Shown here piece by piece: positions 1-12,539 of a DNA stretch of 64,000 nucleotides. The stretch spans positions 188,383,315 through 188,447,314 of the forward strand of contig JBOZIK010000001.1 in the NCBI GenBank assembly GCA_051453625.1. Reading direction: 5' to 3'. The stretch's first letter is position 1. The number at the start of each line of letters is the position of its first letter. A program made the position numbers and the translations under genes. The stretch is from Welwitschia mirabilis. Taxonomy: Eukaryota; Gnetophyta; Gnetopsida; Welwitschiales. Below the pieces are notes generated by a model. That model was not told the DNA's origin and did no database searches. It saw only the letters and a list, made by a program, of their open reading frames with translations.

Positions 1-199
1 AGCATTTATCTATTAGTTTATCTGCAAAACAACTCAAAATACACTATCAAATACACTTAAGTTGGCGTCGCAACAATGACACATATGTATATTATGCTTC
101 TCTTAATGTAGTGATACAGGAGCTTTATTTTTTTAATCCCATAGACATTCTACTATTGCTTAGGTAGTAGAATGATAAAAGCATTAAGAACTCTTGCAA

Positions 200-1381
200 G
201 AATGAGGACATATCCTTGCCTCTATTACCTATCATAGGGAGATGCATTTTGAAGACTATATACAAAGACTAAAATGTGAATTGAATTATAAATTTAAAGA
301 ACTTATCATTCATGATTTATTATTGCATTCTCATGAATCCTATATTAAGGTTATGATCATCCATTTTTATTAAACCTTTGAGGCCATTATAACTACTACA
401 GATGACGAGTTAATTTATGAGCAGATCAAAGCTATAATGAGGGGATTTCATATTTATATTAATCCACAACATATTGTAGTAGTGATAAGACTTTCTAAAG
501 ATAAAGAGAGGGTTGATCTTGGTGTAGGTAAATTAGATAGACAGGCCTATGTAGTCTTGCTGGAGTTACCAGACCATGTAGGGGATGATCAGTGAAGGGT
601 AGTTATGACCTATTTACCTCCTTATTATTGCATCCTTCATCAAGCCATCATTTATTACCTAGCTCTAGTACAACATGATTTACATGATATGATCACCCAC
701 CTTTAAAATTTATCCCTCATTCATTAGGGAAAGAGGATGAACTTGTCAAATTTTATTTGGGGTCGGCTTAGATGGATGAACATCGAATACCATTTTTCCA
801 CCATCAGATATCCTTGTTTTTCGAGTGCTTTATTTAGACATTTTGAGATCCTTTTTCCAGTAGATACTTCTCATTTAGTACATATTTTAGAAAATGATAC
901 ATATTTTAGGAGACTTGGGATTCAGATTCTAGGCATAACACCACTAGCTCCTAAAGAGGTTTCCATAATACATCCACCTTAGCCTCCTCTTGGACAATCC
1001 CAGGTAGTTGGACGTGTCACCCTTGAGTAGCTTACTATGTTATTAAGAGGCATGGATTAGAGGTTATCTTCTTAGGTTATTAATTTATGTGCTTATTATA
1101 CTACTCCATTTGATCAACAGGATGCATTTATTTAGGCTATGGATGAGTAGGGAAGAGTTATTTTAGAGAGGTTAATAGATGTATAATAGGATACTTTAGT
1201 GGGTATTCCTAAGGTGATTCATGTTCATCATGATGCTACTAAAACTAGTCTATGTTAGCATGTCTTTCATTACTTTTTAGATATACAGTAGCCTATCATT
1301 AAGCTACCTATGAAGTTAGGTTATAAGAGAGATGATGACATGGAAATTAAGTTACGGTCTTCTCCACACTAGGATTCATGA
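200..1381 (+). pseudogene. Decayed 'putative plant transposon protein'-like ORF
   Basis: One reading frame runs without visible indel from about position 200 to the stop at 1379-1381; its first in-frame ATG is at 242. It is broken by about 15 stops, nearly all TAG/TAA/TGA where CAG, CAA or CGA would be expected. The N-terminal third reads like the plant transposon-protein domain found in many plant retroelements, with an FY-type element followed by 'MRGFHIYINPQHI', then a long helical-looking segment around 'YLPPYYCILHQAI' and 'RYPCFSSALFRHF'. The C-terminal part is proline- and glutamine-rich. It lies just upstream of a polypurine tract and an LTR, which is the env-like or extra-ORF position of an LTR element. 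The biochemical role of this domain is not known to me. Family assignment rests on pattern memory, without a search. Confidence 0.55.
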
Positions 1382-1673
1382 TATTTTTATAGTTTCATTT
1401 TATGATTTGTTTGTATATTATGATTCTTTTAGCTTGTCGTATTAGTTAAACTCATGTACATTTTTCATAAACTAGTATTTCCTAGTTATATGTGACTGAC
1501 TACTTACTTTTATGATAACTTCTATTCTTAATTGACTAGTAATAATTGGACCTTTTTTTTGCATAATGTTTCTATTATTCTAGATTTTAGTATTTTCTCT
1601 TCTAGTTGAATTGAGATCACAAAACCCTCTTTCACTTTATTCATCAAGGAACTGACAAAATGCTATGTGGGAG

Positions 1674-2015
1674 TGTTGTGAGGTCAATTTGTAGGAATTT
1701 GATGGTGTTTTTGGAGTACTTTTGCAGGACATTTATAGAGGTTTAGATGCAATTATGCTGATTATGGAGAGAGGNNNNNNNNNNNNNNNNNNNNNNNNNN
1801 NNNNNNNNNNNNNNNNNNNNNNNNNNNNNNNNNNNNNNNNNNNNNNNNNNNNNNNNNNNNNNNNNNNNNNNNNNCTCTAACTCTGAGCCTAGTGCCTTCG
1901 TTGGGATTACGACATTCGGGTGAACTCCCATCTATACTAGCGTGTGTTTTTTGCAAGTTATATCATTTGTAGGTTTACCTAAGGACTTCAAGATTGCATA
2001 AATTCACACCGCAAC
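1674..2015. repeat. Solo LTR with 5-bp TSD
   Basis: The segment begins TGTTG and ends CAACA, a 5-bp terminal inverted repeat typical of LTRs, and is flanked on both sides by GGGAG (1669-1673 and 2016-2020). No internal retroelement sequence is present, so it is read as a solo LTR left by LTR-LTR recombination. Its visible part is more GC-rich than its surroundings, which suggests a younger insertion. A 100-base N-run lies inside. Orientation cannot be decided. Confidence 0.6.
1775..1874. other. Assembly gap (100 N)
   Basis: Run of exactly 100 N, probably a placeholder of unknown length, inside the solo LTR. The LTR's true length is therefore unknown. Confidence 0.98.
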
Positions 2016-2024
2016 AGGGAGGCT

Positions 2025-2909
2025 ATGTTGTGATACTAATTCATCATGTTTTGATAGTGTATTTAATGATGTTTTATAGTGGGTAGGAGCTTAATTCAGT
2101 TATTTTTAATAACTCTAATATAAAGGAATACAATGACTTAATTGTGAGCTTAAATACTATATTTTGGCTTATAATAGCATGAATTTTGACCATGCCAAGT
2201 TTGGACTGAAGATGAAGTTAAAAACTCAAGAAATTGACTATTGTTCCATAGGTTGTCTTCATGACACTATTTACAACACAACTTAGGAATGTAATGGAGC
2301 TACTAACATGGAGCTACTAATATGATAATTAGTGGTTCCTATCATGCCATATGTCATTTACATGACATACATCATGATACTTTAATTAGATTTGAATTTT
2401 AATTCTAATGATATCATGACGTGGTAGCCTGTGATTGGATACAGAGATATTTCATGTCCATGGTTGTCACCACAATGATAGTGAGCATGATAGCTTAATA
2501 ACTTCTTTCTAATTAAGTCATGTATAGTCTAGTTTTTACCTAATGATCATTATTTACTTATACCAATCTTCTAAAATCCTAATGATCCTAGAAAAATTAT
2601 AAAAACCCCTTATTGGCCTTATTTCATCATCTTTTAGCTTATAAAGAATGGTGATAAGTGCATTCAAGAATGTTAAGGATCCATTTTAGCTTTAGGAGAG
2701 ATAATTCTTGGTGTTAGGTTATGAATTTATCCTTGAGGATTCACTCCCATGCTAAAGTACTTTGTAAGATATTTGAAATTGGAATAAATGTTTACTTTTT
2801 ATACATTCTTTCTTATCTCTCTTATAACTTGTGTTTTATTTGATTAATGGTTCTGGTAGATTAATTCTGATTGAATACAAATTATAAGGGCTATGTTTGA
2901 CTAACAACA
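2025..2909 (+). repeat. Probable 3' LTR of the element carrying the 200-1381 ORF
   Basis: Begins TGTTGT and ends ACAACA, after a purine-rich tract (GTGGGAGGCTA once the solo LTR is removed). A TATA-like TATAAAAA lies at 2598-2605. The partner 5' LTR is outside the window, so neither its length nor a TSD can be checked. About 270 bases without recognised content follow before copia-A1. Confidence 0.42.
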
Positions 2910-3177
2910 ACTTATAAATTGATCATCATAGACTTGCATTCATTATTTTTTATGCATTGTGCATTCCATTATTAGACAGTTTGCATTGTTCTTTTCTTTT
3001 TGCCTAATAGATATTTCTATTATGAATTATGATTATTTATCTATTTAAATAAAGTTCTTGATTAGTATGTTAACCTATTCTCTTAATTATATAACATTCA
3101 TTAGTTAAATCACCCTATGCTAAGCCTAAATTCAATCATATCATTTTCAGAGTTGATTCCTTTTAAAGTGTAATTCA

Positions 3178-3720
3178 GGCTACCAATAAAAACTAAGAAT
3201 AATATGCAAATTGATATCTCTAATTTGTGTCTAAAATACACTAGTATTATCATCAATTTCATGAACGTTTGCATAGAATTCTCTTATCATTATGTTAGGA
3301 ATAGGCTGAACTAATTAGACAAAATCTTTTAATTAAGTTGAATAAAGTAGCTTATGATCTAATCTTTGCATATCTTCTAAAAACTAAGTGTACTTTCTAT
3401 AATAATAGAGTTTCTTAATCATGCCCTAAATCTTCTTTCAGCTACCTCATGATATAACTAAGATTCATACTATGCTCTAAATCATTTTGAAGCTTGTTCT
3501 TTATCTCTACAAGCTCTTACTTACTTTCTTCTTACCATATTTATGAAATAGAACTAGAAATTGATCAAAGATTAACTAAAATATAAGAAACTATGGAAAA
3601 ATATGTACTTATTTAATAAAAATCCTCTATTATTACTTGCTAGTAAGATGTTTCATAAATCCAAGACATCTAGCTAGAGAAATCTAAGAAAAAGAAAGTC
3701 TAAAAAATCACCTGAGCATA
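3178..3720 (-). pseudogene. Remnant of copia-A extra ORF (plant transposon protein-like)
   Basis: The plus-strand sequence around 3178-3300 aligns by eye with 54685-54790 of copia-A3, where the frame encodes the 'RDFYANIHEI' region of the plant transposon protein-like domain. Here the frame is badly broken. The upstream part (about 3720-3800) matches 55225-55320 of copia-A3. It is a remnant with no coding potential, identified by its position and homology to A3 more than by its own translation. Confidence 0.5.
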
Positions 3721-4899
3721 ATACATGTTGAGAGGAGACTTAAAATGAGATTTAGTAATCCCTTGGGCTATTAATAAGGGTCAAAATCCTAATTTTTACA
3801 CTTTCTAATTTTTGTAAGAGTATAGTCAAGACATATACAAATTTCAAAATGTCTAAAACACAAAGAGTAGACATCTATACATTTCAAGATACCTTCTATT
3901 AAAAAGTCTTCAGTACATTTTCTTGCTGCCAAGACATATACAAAAACCAAGACATGTAGTTTAAATCATTAAAATGATGTACTTATCCTTTTGGGATGTC
4001 TACCAAAGTTGAGATGTCTAAATCCAAAATGTCTACAAATTTTAAGACATCTCCATCAAAGTTGTCGATAAAACTAAAGATGTTTACAATAAAATTCCCA
4101 AAGTTTTGAAAAAACATACAACTATTATAACCATAATAGTAATACTTCAAATATATAAATATCATACACATAATTTAACTTTTAACTATGTAAAATACAT
4201 CTAACCATAATATTAACTCATAAGATAAATGCAATGGAGCTAGGATTTTAAGAATGTTACCTATTTACTTATCTGATTGGGTAAGGAACAATCTCTAAGT
4301 TTCTATATGAATTAATGTATCCTTTAGTGCCTTGACATTTTGTAATCTTATTAATAGATTAATTATTGTTTCATTTGATAGTAACATAATTATCGTGCCT
4401 TGATTAACTGCATATGTGATAAGTGTGCTTCTTCTCTACTCTAAGATTTGATTTAGCTTTAGGTGTCCAAATTTTCCTTAGTTTGTTCTACACGAAATGA
4501 TGCATCAATCTACTATGCCTCTTAGGATTGTTAGTGTACTACCTATGTTTTAATTTTATTGGACATCTATATTAATAATGATATTTATAATGAAAATAAC
4601 AAAAAATGATGTTATTTGAATATGAAAAGTACTCATACCTCAATTTATAATTACACTTTTTAAATAGAGGAGCTGAATGGTAGCTGTTGCCTAATTGTAT
4701 TCCAATCCTCTCTTATCTTTTGGACTCCTACTTTGTCTAAGCATGATATTTAAAATTTCTTTACCATAAGTAAATTTTTCAATAATTTTCTTTGAATTTA
4801 AAAGTTATTATCTTATATTCTCTAAAACACATGTTAGTCTATTAATCTCAACTTTAATAAATACGTTTTTAGTGCATAATTTATTGTAAGTATTCTTTT

Positions 4900-6595
4900 C
4901 CTATTGATATTCCTTTTCATAAATATTAAGAAATCTTTTTTTTTCTTTGCATTTACTTTCGAAAATTAATAAATTCTTCAAAAATTCAATCATTTTTTTC
5001 TTGAATAGTTATACCTGTGTTATGCTCAGTATCTGAATCATACCCATATTTTGAATCACTATTTTCATCTTTAGTGTGAGCTATAGCCATGTAGGAAGGA
5101 TGTGTTTTTCCATTATCTAATGCTTTTTTTTTGAAGCCTTATCATCTTCATCCCATCCAATGAAGAATGATTTTTTCTTTTTAGGCTCCTTCTTTTGTTC
5201 ATCTTCCTATAATTTGTTAGTTCTAGGGCATTTTGAGGTAATATGTTATCTATCTACACATATCTAACATTCTATTTTGCAAACATTTGATAAAGAAAAA
5301 TTGTTATATGATTTACCTTTAACTTTACCTTTTGTTTAAAATCCAGATGATCTTCTAAGCTCATCTCTTCTATTGTACTTATGTAAAAGTAGTATTTTTA
5401 CTATTTTCATGATAAATGCTAGTTTAGAATCATCTTTTTCATAGTCTTATTTGGCCTTTACGTTTTATCTATGATTTGTGCTTTGGCTTTCCTTAAGTGC
5501 AATGAATTTTTTCTTTAAGGATTCATATAATATGAGATTCAATTCATATGCTATAAGTGCACTTTATAGTTCTTCTATCATCATGGTGTTAGAATCTTTA
5601 GATTATTCCATGGTTATTGTCTTAGGATTGTAATTAGGGGTTAGTGATCTAATATCCTTTTGTATTACCTTTGGTTTTAGAAGATTCTCTCCAATGCCAC
5701 ATATTACATTTAAAATGTTTGCAACTATGTAAAGTACTCATGAACTTTCTCTCCTTGGTCCATTTTCAAATTTTTAAATTGGTTTGTTCAAACTAAAAGC
5801 TTAGATTATTTCATGATGAAATTACCTTCATGTATTCTAGTTAGAACATTTTAAATTTCTTGTGTCATTTTGTAAAGTAAAATTAAAATAATTTTTAGCT
5901 TTAGGGTCATGCATGAATGCACCTTTTTCTTCATCTATCTAGTCTTTTCTTTTCTTTATTTGAGTTGTGGTATTGCCTGCAACATTTGTAATGATCTCTG
6001 TAGGGTCTATGTAACCTTCTTCTATGCTCTACCATACCTAAAAATTAAAAGATTGTAAGTACACCCGCATAATCATCTTTCAATAGGCATAATTGATCTC
6101 ATTGAAGAGTGAAGGATTAATGGATAACATCCCTTTTATNNNNNNNNNNNNNNNNNNNNNNNNNNNNNNNNNNNNNNNNNNNNNNNNNNNNNNNNNNNNN
6201 NNNNNNNNNNNNNNNNNNNNNNNNNNNNNNNNNNNNNNNNNNNNNNNNNNNNNNNNNNNNNNNNNNNNNNNNNNNNNNNNNNNNNNNNNNNNNNNNNNNN
6301 NNNNNNNNNNNNNNNNNNNNNNNNNNNNNNNNNNNNNNNNNNNNNNNNNNNNNNNNNNNNNNNNNNNNNNNNNNNNNNNNNNNNNNNNNNNNNNNNNNNN
6401 NNNNNNNNNNNNNNNNNNNNNNNNNNNNNNNNNNNNNNNNNNNNNNNNNNNNNNNNNNNNNNNNNNNNNNNNNNNNNNNNNNNNNNNNNNNNNNNNNNNN
6501 NNNNNNNNNNNNNNNNNNNNNNNNNCTAATAGATAGGACCCCTTTCATAGTTCACTCAAGGAAGTTATTCCTTCTCATGAGTACCTATTATAATA
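4900..6595 (-). pseudogene. Decayed copia gag of copia-A1
   Basis: Reading the minus strand gives pieces of a UBN2/DUF4219-type copia Gag in the usual order: the UBN2 core around 5700-5900, a charged linker, and a CCHC zinc knuckle around 5228-5275 that still shows C-x2-C-x4-H-x4-C ('ICVDR' then 'HITSKCP', first Cys just upstream). After it comes a helical, coiled-coil-like tail toward 4900. This is the best-preserved knuckle among the copia-A copies. Stops and frameshifts are frequent, and a 386-base N-run interrupts the 5' part near the start. Gag would form the virus-like particle and bind element RNA; this copy is dead. Confidence 0.6.
6140..6525. other. Assembly gap (386 N)
   Basis: N-run near the 5' end of copia-A1 gag. 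Both flanks resemble the same roughly 30 bases of copia-A3 (58225-58257), so little or no unique sequence may be missing. Confidence 0.98.
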
Positions 6596-6600
6596 CCAGT

Positions 6601-7862
6601 TAAGGATTAATTTAAACTCAAAGAAAAGGGTTGAATAAGTTTCACTAAATAAAATTTAAACCAAATAATAAAATATAAATTCACAATGATAGATCTTACT
6701 AAATAATACGGTTTCCTAACCTAGGTATGTCTACACACAGAGCATATCTTTTACTCATACCTTTAAATATTCTTAACTTGTAAGAAATTGTGCACATCAC
6801 CAACCTTATAATAAGTAAGAGTCTTGTCACAAGGCAACACTCTCTCTCCTTTAAGGAAATAGTGGTTTTCATAGGTGCACCATGAATCTTTACAATAATG
6901 GAAGTATCATTAGAAGCTAATACTCTAATCTCTATAAGGAAATAAGGGTTTTCTGACTGACTAATAACCTTACATTTAACAAGTTCCTAAAATTACAATG
7001 ATCAATGTCCACTCCTACAAGGGTTACCTTATAAAGTATTTAATATTTCAAAAAATGAACTTTATAATACTATTTAATAATAAGATAGTCCACAATGAAA
7101 TGATAAAAAATGAAATACAACACGAAGATTGAATATGATTTTATTAATACTTAAGAATCTTGAAGTTGTTGTTGTTGTGATAAGTATGAATGAGAAATAT
7201 GATTGCAATGAAGATCTAAATCTAAGAGATGAAATAATGATAGCTCCTTGCTACTAAATCTTTTGATTTATTTGTGAGAGGTTACCTTTACTAATGCTTT
7301 TCAGATCTATATGTTTGATTGATTTAAAGAAGTACAAAAAGTTATTCATTGATTCTTGATGATAATGCTTTATAATAATGAAAAAGATCTAGCTATTTTA
7401 CCTTGAAAGGTAGCCATTTGATCCTATAACCACTATGCAAGGGATAACCAACACCTATGTTTTGCATGGGTAACTTCACATTTGTAGACATCTTAAGTTA
7501 ACTTGTCCAAATTCTAATGAATTTGCATTATAATATCCTTAAACCTTTATGATTATAAATCCATAATGTATAAGTTCATTTCTAACCTAACACATAAGAT
7601 ATTAATTAAAAATGAAATGAATCTATTACCTATTCTAGCTTAGTACATTCTAGATGTCTTTACTTAAGACATCTTCAATTTCATAGACATCTTAAATTAC
7701 TTAATTTTGTAGTTTAGCATTTGATCCTTTCCACGAGATATTACTTTAGAAAATCCATCATGATCTAGTATCTTTCAAGGTTTGATGTACTTGTAACAAC
7801 TTGTGTACACAAAGACACATAATGATTAATAAGTGAAATCATTAAAACTAGATTTTATAATA
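6601..7862 (-). repeat. copia-A1 5' LTR
   Basis: About 1.26 kb homologous to the LTRs at 35789-37288, 51052-52584 and 58309-59866. A decayed primer-binding site of the TGGTATCAGAG type lies immediately left (about 6585-6600). It contains a (TTG)n run at 7158 and several GATGTC/GACATC motifs at 7485-7690. The terminal dinucleotides have decayed. Confidence 0.68.
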
Positions 7863-8827
7863 AAATATTTTCATCATTTTCTTTACTCTTTAGTTAGGCA
7901 TTAAATATCTTTCACTTCCATGTCCTGAGTAAGAAAATCAAATATTTCATGCTCAAGCATAGAAGCTCTTAAGTATCTGACTCTTTAACTAACTTCAAAA
8001 CCCCCTAAAGCCTAATTTTCCTAGTCTTCCTCTTCATCTACTACATCTTAATAGTTATGGAACCTCTCTTCACTAGTTTCCTTTCCTACACTTATTTCCC
8101 TACCATTTATATAGATTCCTTGGTACCTTATTTACTACTTTCAAGGATCCACCCACCATAATTTAGTGATTTGAAGTTTATAAGAGTCTTAAGGTTATAT
8201 TAAATTCTTAGGATACATTAAAGTCAATAAATCATACTTGTGACATTCCACCATAAGGGGATTACCATCTTGATGAGTACGAAGGAGATCACTATCCTAG
8301 TGGAAGAATTCTTTTGACATGATTAGGGACCATGATAATAACTATAATCATGTTAATGATTACTACAATTCTAATACAATCATGCTAAGCATTATGAGAA
8401 ATAGTTCCCTTAAGTTTTGACTAATCTATAGCTATCTAAAAGGGCCTATATGAACATTGTCACTTCATCATTCCTCCACATTATTCCCTCTTCTTTGCTT
8501 CTAGCTCAAAGGAGTAACCTCTTCCATTTTCGTCTACTTCTAGGTCCATATACTTAAGTATGTTCTTTACATTCTCTCTTAGTCTCCAATGCCACTTCTT
8601 TCTTGATAACCTATACATGAACTAGAGATACCCCTCTCCCTTCATTTATTTCTCAAATAAGTAGTTTTAACTTCACAATAGTTTTGACTCTAAGTGAACA
8701 AGCATATACATCTTCTTCTTTAGCAAAAGATACCAGAAGATACATCTAATAATGTTCTTCTCTACATGTATATTCTGTTATTCTATTTTTTAATGTAAGA
8801 TTATAGATCCTCCTCCTCCTTTCCCAT

Positions 8828-9321
8828 NNNNNNNNNNNNNNNNNNNNNNNNNNNNNNNNNNNNNNNNNNNNNNNNNNNNNNNNNNNNNNNNNNNNNNNNN
8901 NNNNNNNNNNNNNNNNNNNNNNNNNNNNNNNNNNNNNNNNNNNNNNNNNNNNNNNNNNNNNNNNNNNNNNNNNNNNNNNNNNNNNNNNNNNNNNNNNNNN
9001 NNNNNNNNNNNNNNNNNNNNNNNNNNNNNNNNNNNNNNNNNNNNNNNNNNNNNNNNNNNNNNNNNNNNNNNNNNNNNNNNNNNNNNNNNNNNNNNNNNNN
9101 NNNNNNNNNNNNNNNNNNNNNNNNNNNNNNNNNNNNNNNNNNNNNNNNNNNNNNNNNNNNNNNNNNNNNNNNNNNNNNNNNNNNNNNNNNNNNNNNNNNN
9201 NNNNNNNNNNNNNNNNNNNNNNNNNNNNNNNNNNNNNNNNNNNNNNNNNNNNNNNNNNNNNNNNNNNNNNNNNNNNNNNNNNNNNNNNNNNNNNNNNNNN
9301 NNNNNNNNNNNNNNNNNNNNN
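8828..9321. other. Assembly gap (494 N)
   Basis: N-run directly abutting the TA microsatellite at 9322, which probably caused the assembly break. Confidence 0.98.

Positions 9322-9416
<95 letters not shown>
9322..9416. repeat. Compound microsatellite (TA)n(GA)n
   Basis: An uninterrupted TA run to about 9369 is followed by GA repeats with one TA interruption to 9416. The left end is hidden in the gap. Confidence 0.97.
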
Positions 9417-10217
9417 TTTTGATTAATTTTTATAATAAACATATTTTCTTCTTCATATCCTGAAACTTTCATTCATTGATTACTTGAAAGATAATGAATA
9501 AATAACCTAATTTAAACAAGCAATTTCCATGAAGAAGAACTAATATCATAGATTATTAAGAGTAAGACCACCTCTTAAGTACATCCTACCTCCTATTTAA
9601 ATCTCTTCTTGAACAAGGGAGAAGATCTCTTTGAATCCTTTAATCTCATAGCTAAGACTTGATCCACCTTTTACCATCATAGGAAGATGTTGGAGAAACT
9701 TAGAAGATACATCCTTTCTTAAGAAAGTCCTCTCTTTCTTTTATGGTTAATCATTTTTTTGTTTTTTTATTTACCTTTATCTTGTAAGGATAATTCTACT
9801 ATACATCATCCATTGCTTTAACCCTATTCCTGGATTACTTTATAACTTAAGAAGAATCATTTTCAAGAACTTAATTTCCAATCATTCTTTAAAATAAGTC
9901 TAAGACCTCATCTTGGAAAGAAAGCATTATTGTCTCTTTCAAGCCTAGGGAAGGAAATATGCATTAACACATCTCCACTGGTGCTAGAAGAAGGGCTTAA
10001 AAGTAACTATGATAGCTTATCACTACCATACATGCTTTATGACATGGCTATAACTATAGAAGAAGTAAGTCAAATAATCTTCATTGTCCTTTCCTTCTCC
10101 TTTACCACATCCTCTTCTAAAAATTCTTCTTCAATAATCTCCCCTTATGACCCATTATCATCTTTAATTAGGCATTCTTTTTATTTTTTATTTTTTCTAC
10201 TAGTGTTATTCATAACA

Positions 10218-11510
10218 TGAAAAAAAAATGACATTTACATGAAAGAATTTAGGCCTTGTTAACATGGTTAACTAATCATCATAATAATTTTATGTATTTA
10301 TTATTCTTAAGGCCATGAAAATCCATTTTCGCTAATAGTCTATTTTAGCTCTATCAATTTTTAGGATATTTACATCATATGGAATACTATGGTAAAAGAT
10401 GGAGGTAGGCTGAGCATTATTGGTAGCCACACCAATACTAGAATAGGTAGCACTAGTTATTTTAATTAGAGTGAGTTCATACCTACATTCCTGGGCTTCC
10501 TCAATGCGAGTAATTCATTTTGAGCATTTTTAAAAATAAAAGATGAATGAGGAATATTTTCTAAAAAGAATCCATTAATTTGGTATTATGAATAAAGGAG
10601 AACTTTGATTATTCTAAAGAATGAGTGAATTAGACCCTTGAATCATTAATTTCAAACCATAATTCTAGATTATAAATATATTACCTCACTTTACTTGAAG
10701 GGCATCATATCATTGTCATATTATACATGAGATTAGAGTTTTAGTCATGAGTTCTTTTTAAGCCTTTTATAGGAATGGCCTAGCTACCAAGCTAGAATGA
10801 GGCTTATTGGTTTTTCATGAGTACTTTTTAGATTGTATGCTTTCACTTTTCTAATAATAAAGTATTACATGTTTTTAATGAATTATTTTGATATCAAGTT
10901 TTAATGGATCTCATATTTGCTATGCCTAAGATTGACTAAGGCATGTTATTACTTTAAGATATTTTTAATGGTTTAATTTTCATTCTAGCTTTTATAACAT
11001 AAATTTTATTTAATAGATCTTAGGATACTCCTATTTTCAATGTTTATTTTATCCTTTTTATGAAGGCTAGTTGGTTTGAATACATCACCCTCATGTCTAT
11101 GATGGGTGGGATTATGACCTTGTGCTTAAGCTAGAGCTACATGAGCCTTATATCTATGGTGGATGATATTATGTCACTATGCTTGAATTGGAAGTAAAAT
11201 ATACATTAATTTACTTTAATGCTTATGCTTTTTGATGAAGTTATTTTACTAGTTTAAATACTATGTGCTATTTCTAGTTCTCTTATATATTTTTACTTTC
11301 TTATAATTGTTATCATTGTGCTTGCTTTATTGATAATTATAGTTATCTATCTTCATAAAAGAATAACATTGAAACTATACTATAAATGAAAGTCATAGTA
11401 TTATTAGTAAAAAAAGAAATGCTCATGTAAGATTTGTATCATTAAGGAAATACTACTATTCATCATATATTAATAGTAGATACAAGTATAACTAGATTTC
11501 ACCACAAGCA
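10218..11510 (+). repeat. 5' LTR of the Athila-like element
   Basis: Aligns by eye over its whole length with 18628-19934. Shared landmarks are the start 'TTTACATGAAAGAATTTAGG', a block on 'TCATGAGT' near 10746, and the end 'TAGATTTCAC'. Divergence is large and includes many transitions, indicating an old insertion. Confidence 0.75.
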
Positions 11511-11516
11511 ACTTTT

Positions 11517-11537
11517 TAATGTTGTTTGTTGAGAAGA
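11517..11537 (+). other. Decayed primer-binding site (tRNA-Asp type)
   Basis: TAATGTTGTTTGTTGAGAAG lies a few bases after the 5' LTR. Relative to the Athila/Tat site TGGCGCCGTTGCCGGGGA, most differences are C-to-T or G-to-A, as expected from methylation decay. Confidence 0.55.
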
Positions 11538-12539
11538 ATAGCATGGTAGCTATAGTAGGGCACTTATAAAATTTACTTTTCTATATCACTTTTTATTTCT
11601 TTTCCTTTTTTTGTTTCTTTTTCTTTTTTCTTTTATATTGATCCCTTTATAATGTCTTTTAACATTGTTTAATTGCTAATGAATTTGTATTGATTGTTCT
11701 AACATTTAATCGAGGAAATCTAATCTAGTGACTTATTTTTATTTTCATTCCTTTTTCTTTCCTTTTTATTTTTGTTTTATTTTCTTTTCTTTTTTCCCTT
11801 GAAAATATTATAAGGTATATCAAATTTTGTCATAGAAACTAATATTTTATAGGTTTGAAGAAAAGATGTCAAAGGAAAAATAAAAAAAAATATTTCTTCT
11901 ATTTTTCTTCTCTCTCTACTATCTCTTCTCTCATCGTTTACCTTTTATATCTCAGGTAACTTCCTTAGTAGGTACTTGAAGATGATTTTTGCATAAGAAC
12001 TTCATTAATAAAAATCTCAAGGAAGTGCTTTATTACTTAGATCATTTATTTCTATATTTTTTATTTCTTACATTACATTACATTGTGATTTCATTTTTGC
12101 ATTAGTCCTTTTTGGAGTCTATATTTATATTTTCTTGTCAATCAATCATAAAACCTATTATCTAGAACTATTATTTATCTTGAGAACTGTATTATCATAT
12201 TTTATCAAAACCTTTTTATGCCATATTACTAGTGCCACTATCTTCCCTCATCCATGCTACCAAATTCTTGCATTCAAACATGTTCATCTTTTACAAATAT
12301 TATATTTACATAATCTTGAAGCTTTTTATGTATTGTGTGCATCTAGAAATATCATCTGCTTTATTGTTTTATTAGAGTTTATAACTGAAAATAAATGATT
12401 GATGGTAGATTGCATCGAATCCTTCTAAATTTCAAAATGGAGAGAAATCCAAAAACAAGTCATGAAAAAGACCCAAAGAAAGCCAAAACAACTTTAAAAG
12501 TGGCTTAAATTTTAACTACCCTCAAATAATTTTGAAAAA

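Larger units (their letters stand above)
3178..7862 (-). mobile_element. copia-A1: truncated Ty1/copia-type element
   Basis: In minus orientation the order is LTR (7862 to 6601), gag, a spacer with many GACATC/GATGTC motifs (about 3830-4080), then the remains of an extra ORF ending near 3178. It is homologous along its length to copia-A3 (51052-59866) and to copia-A2. No protease, integrase or RT motif was found, so this is a non-autonomous family. The 3' LTR is missing, so the left end is a truncation or rearrangement. The sequence to the right of its LTR differs from that beside A2 and A3, so this is an independent insertion. Confidence 0.7.
7863..10217. other. Unassigned AT-rich sequence
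   Basis: No family recognised. Stops are dense in all frames. The 96-codon frame at 9930-10220 is low-complexity (Ser/Leu/Phe-rich) and is not supported as a gene. The region holds a 494-base N-run and a TA/GA microsatellite. It may be remains of a further retroelement flanking the Athila-like insertion. Confidence 0.4.

Noticed and set aside
1-60. ATACACTATCAAA near the start as inverted partner of TTTGATAGTGTAT near 2050
   Set aside because: Only about 13 AT-rich bases match and the flanks do not; it does not define a terminal inverted repeat.
9930-10220. 96-codon plus-strand frame with a Ser/Leu/Phe-rich sequence
   Set aside because: Compositionally biased, ends right at the Athila-like LTR, and has no promoter or family match; most likely chance.
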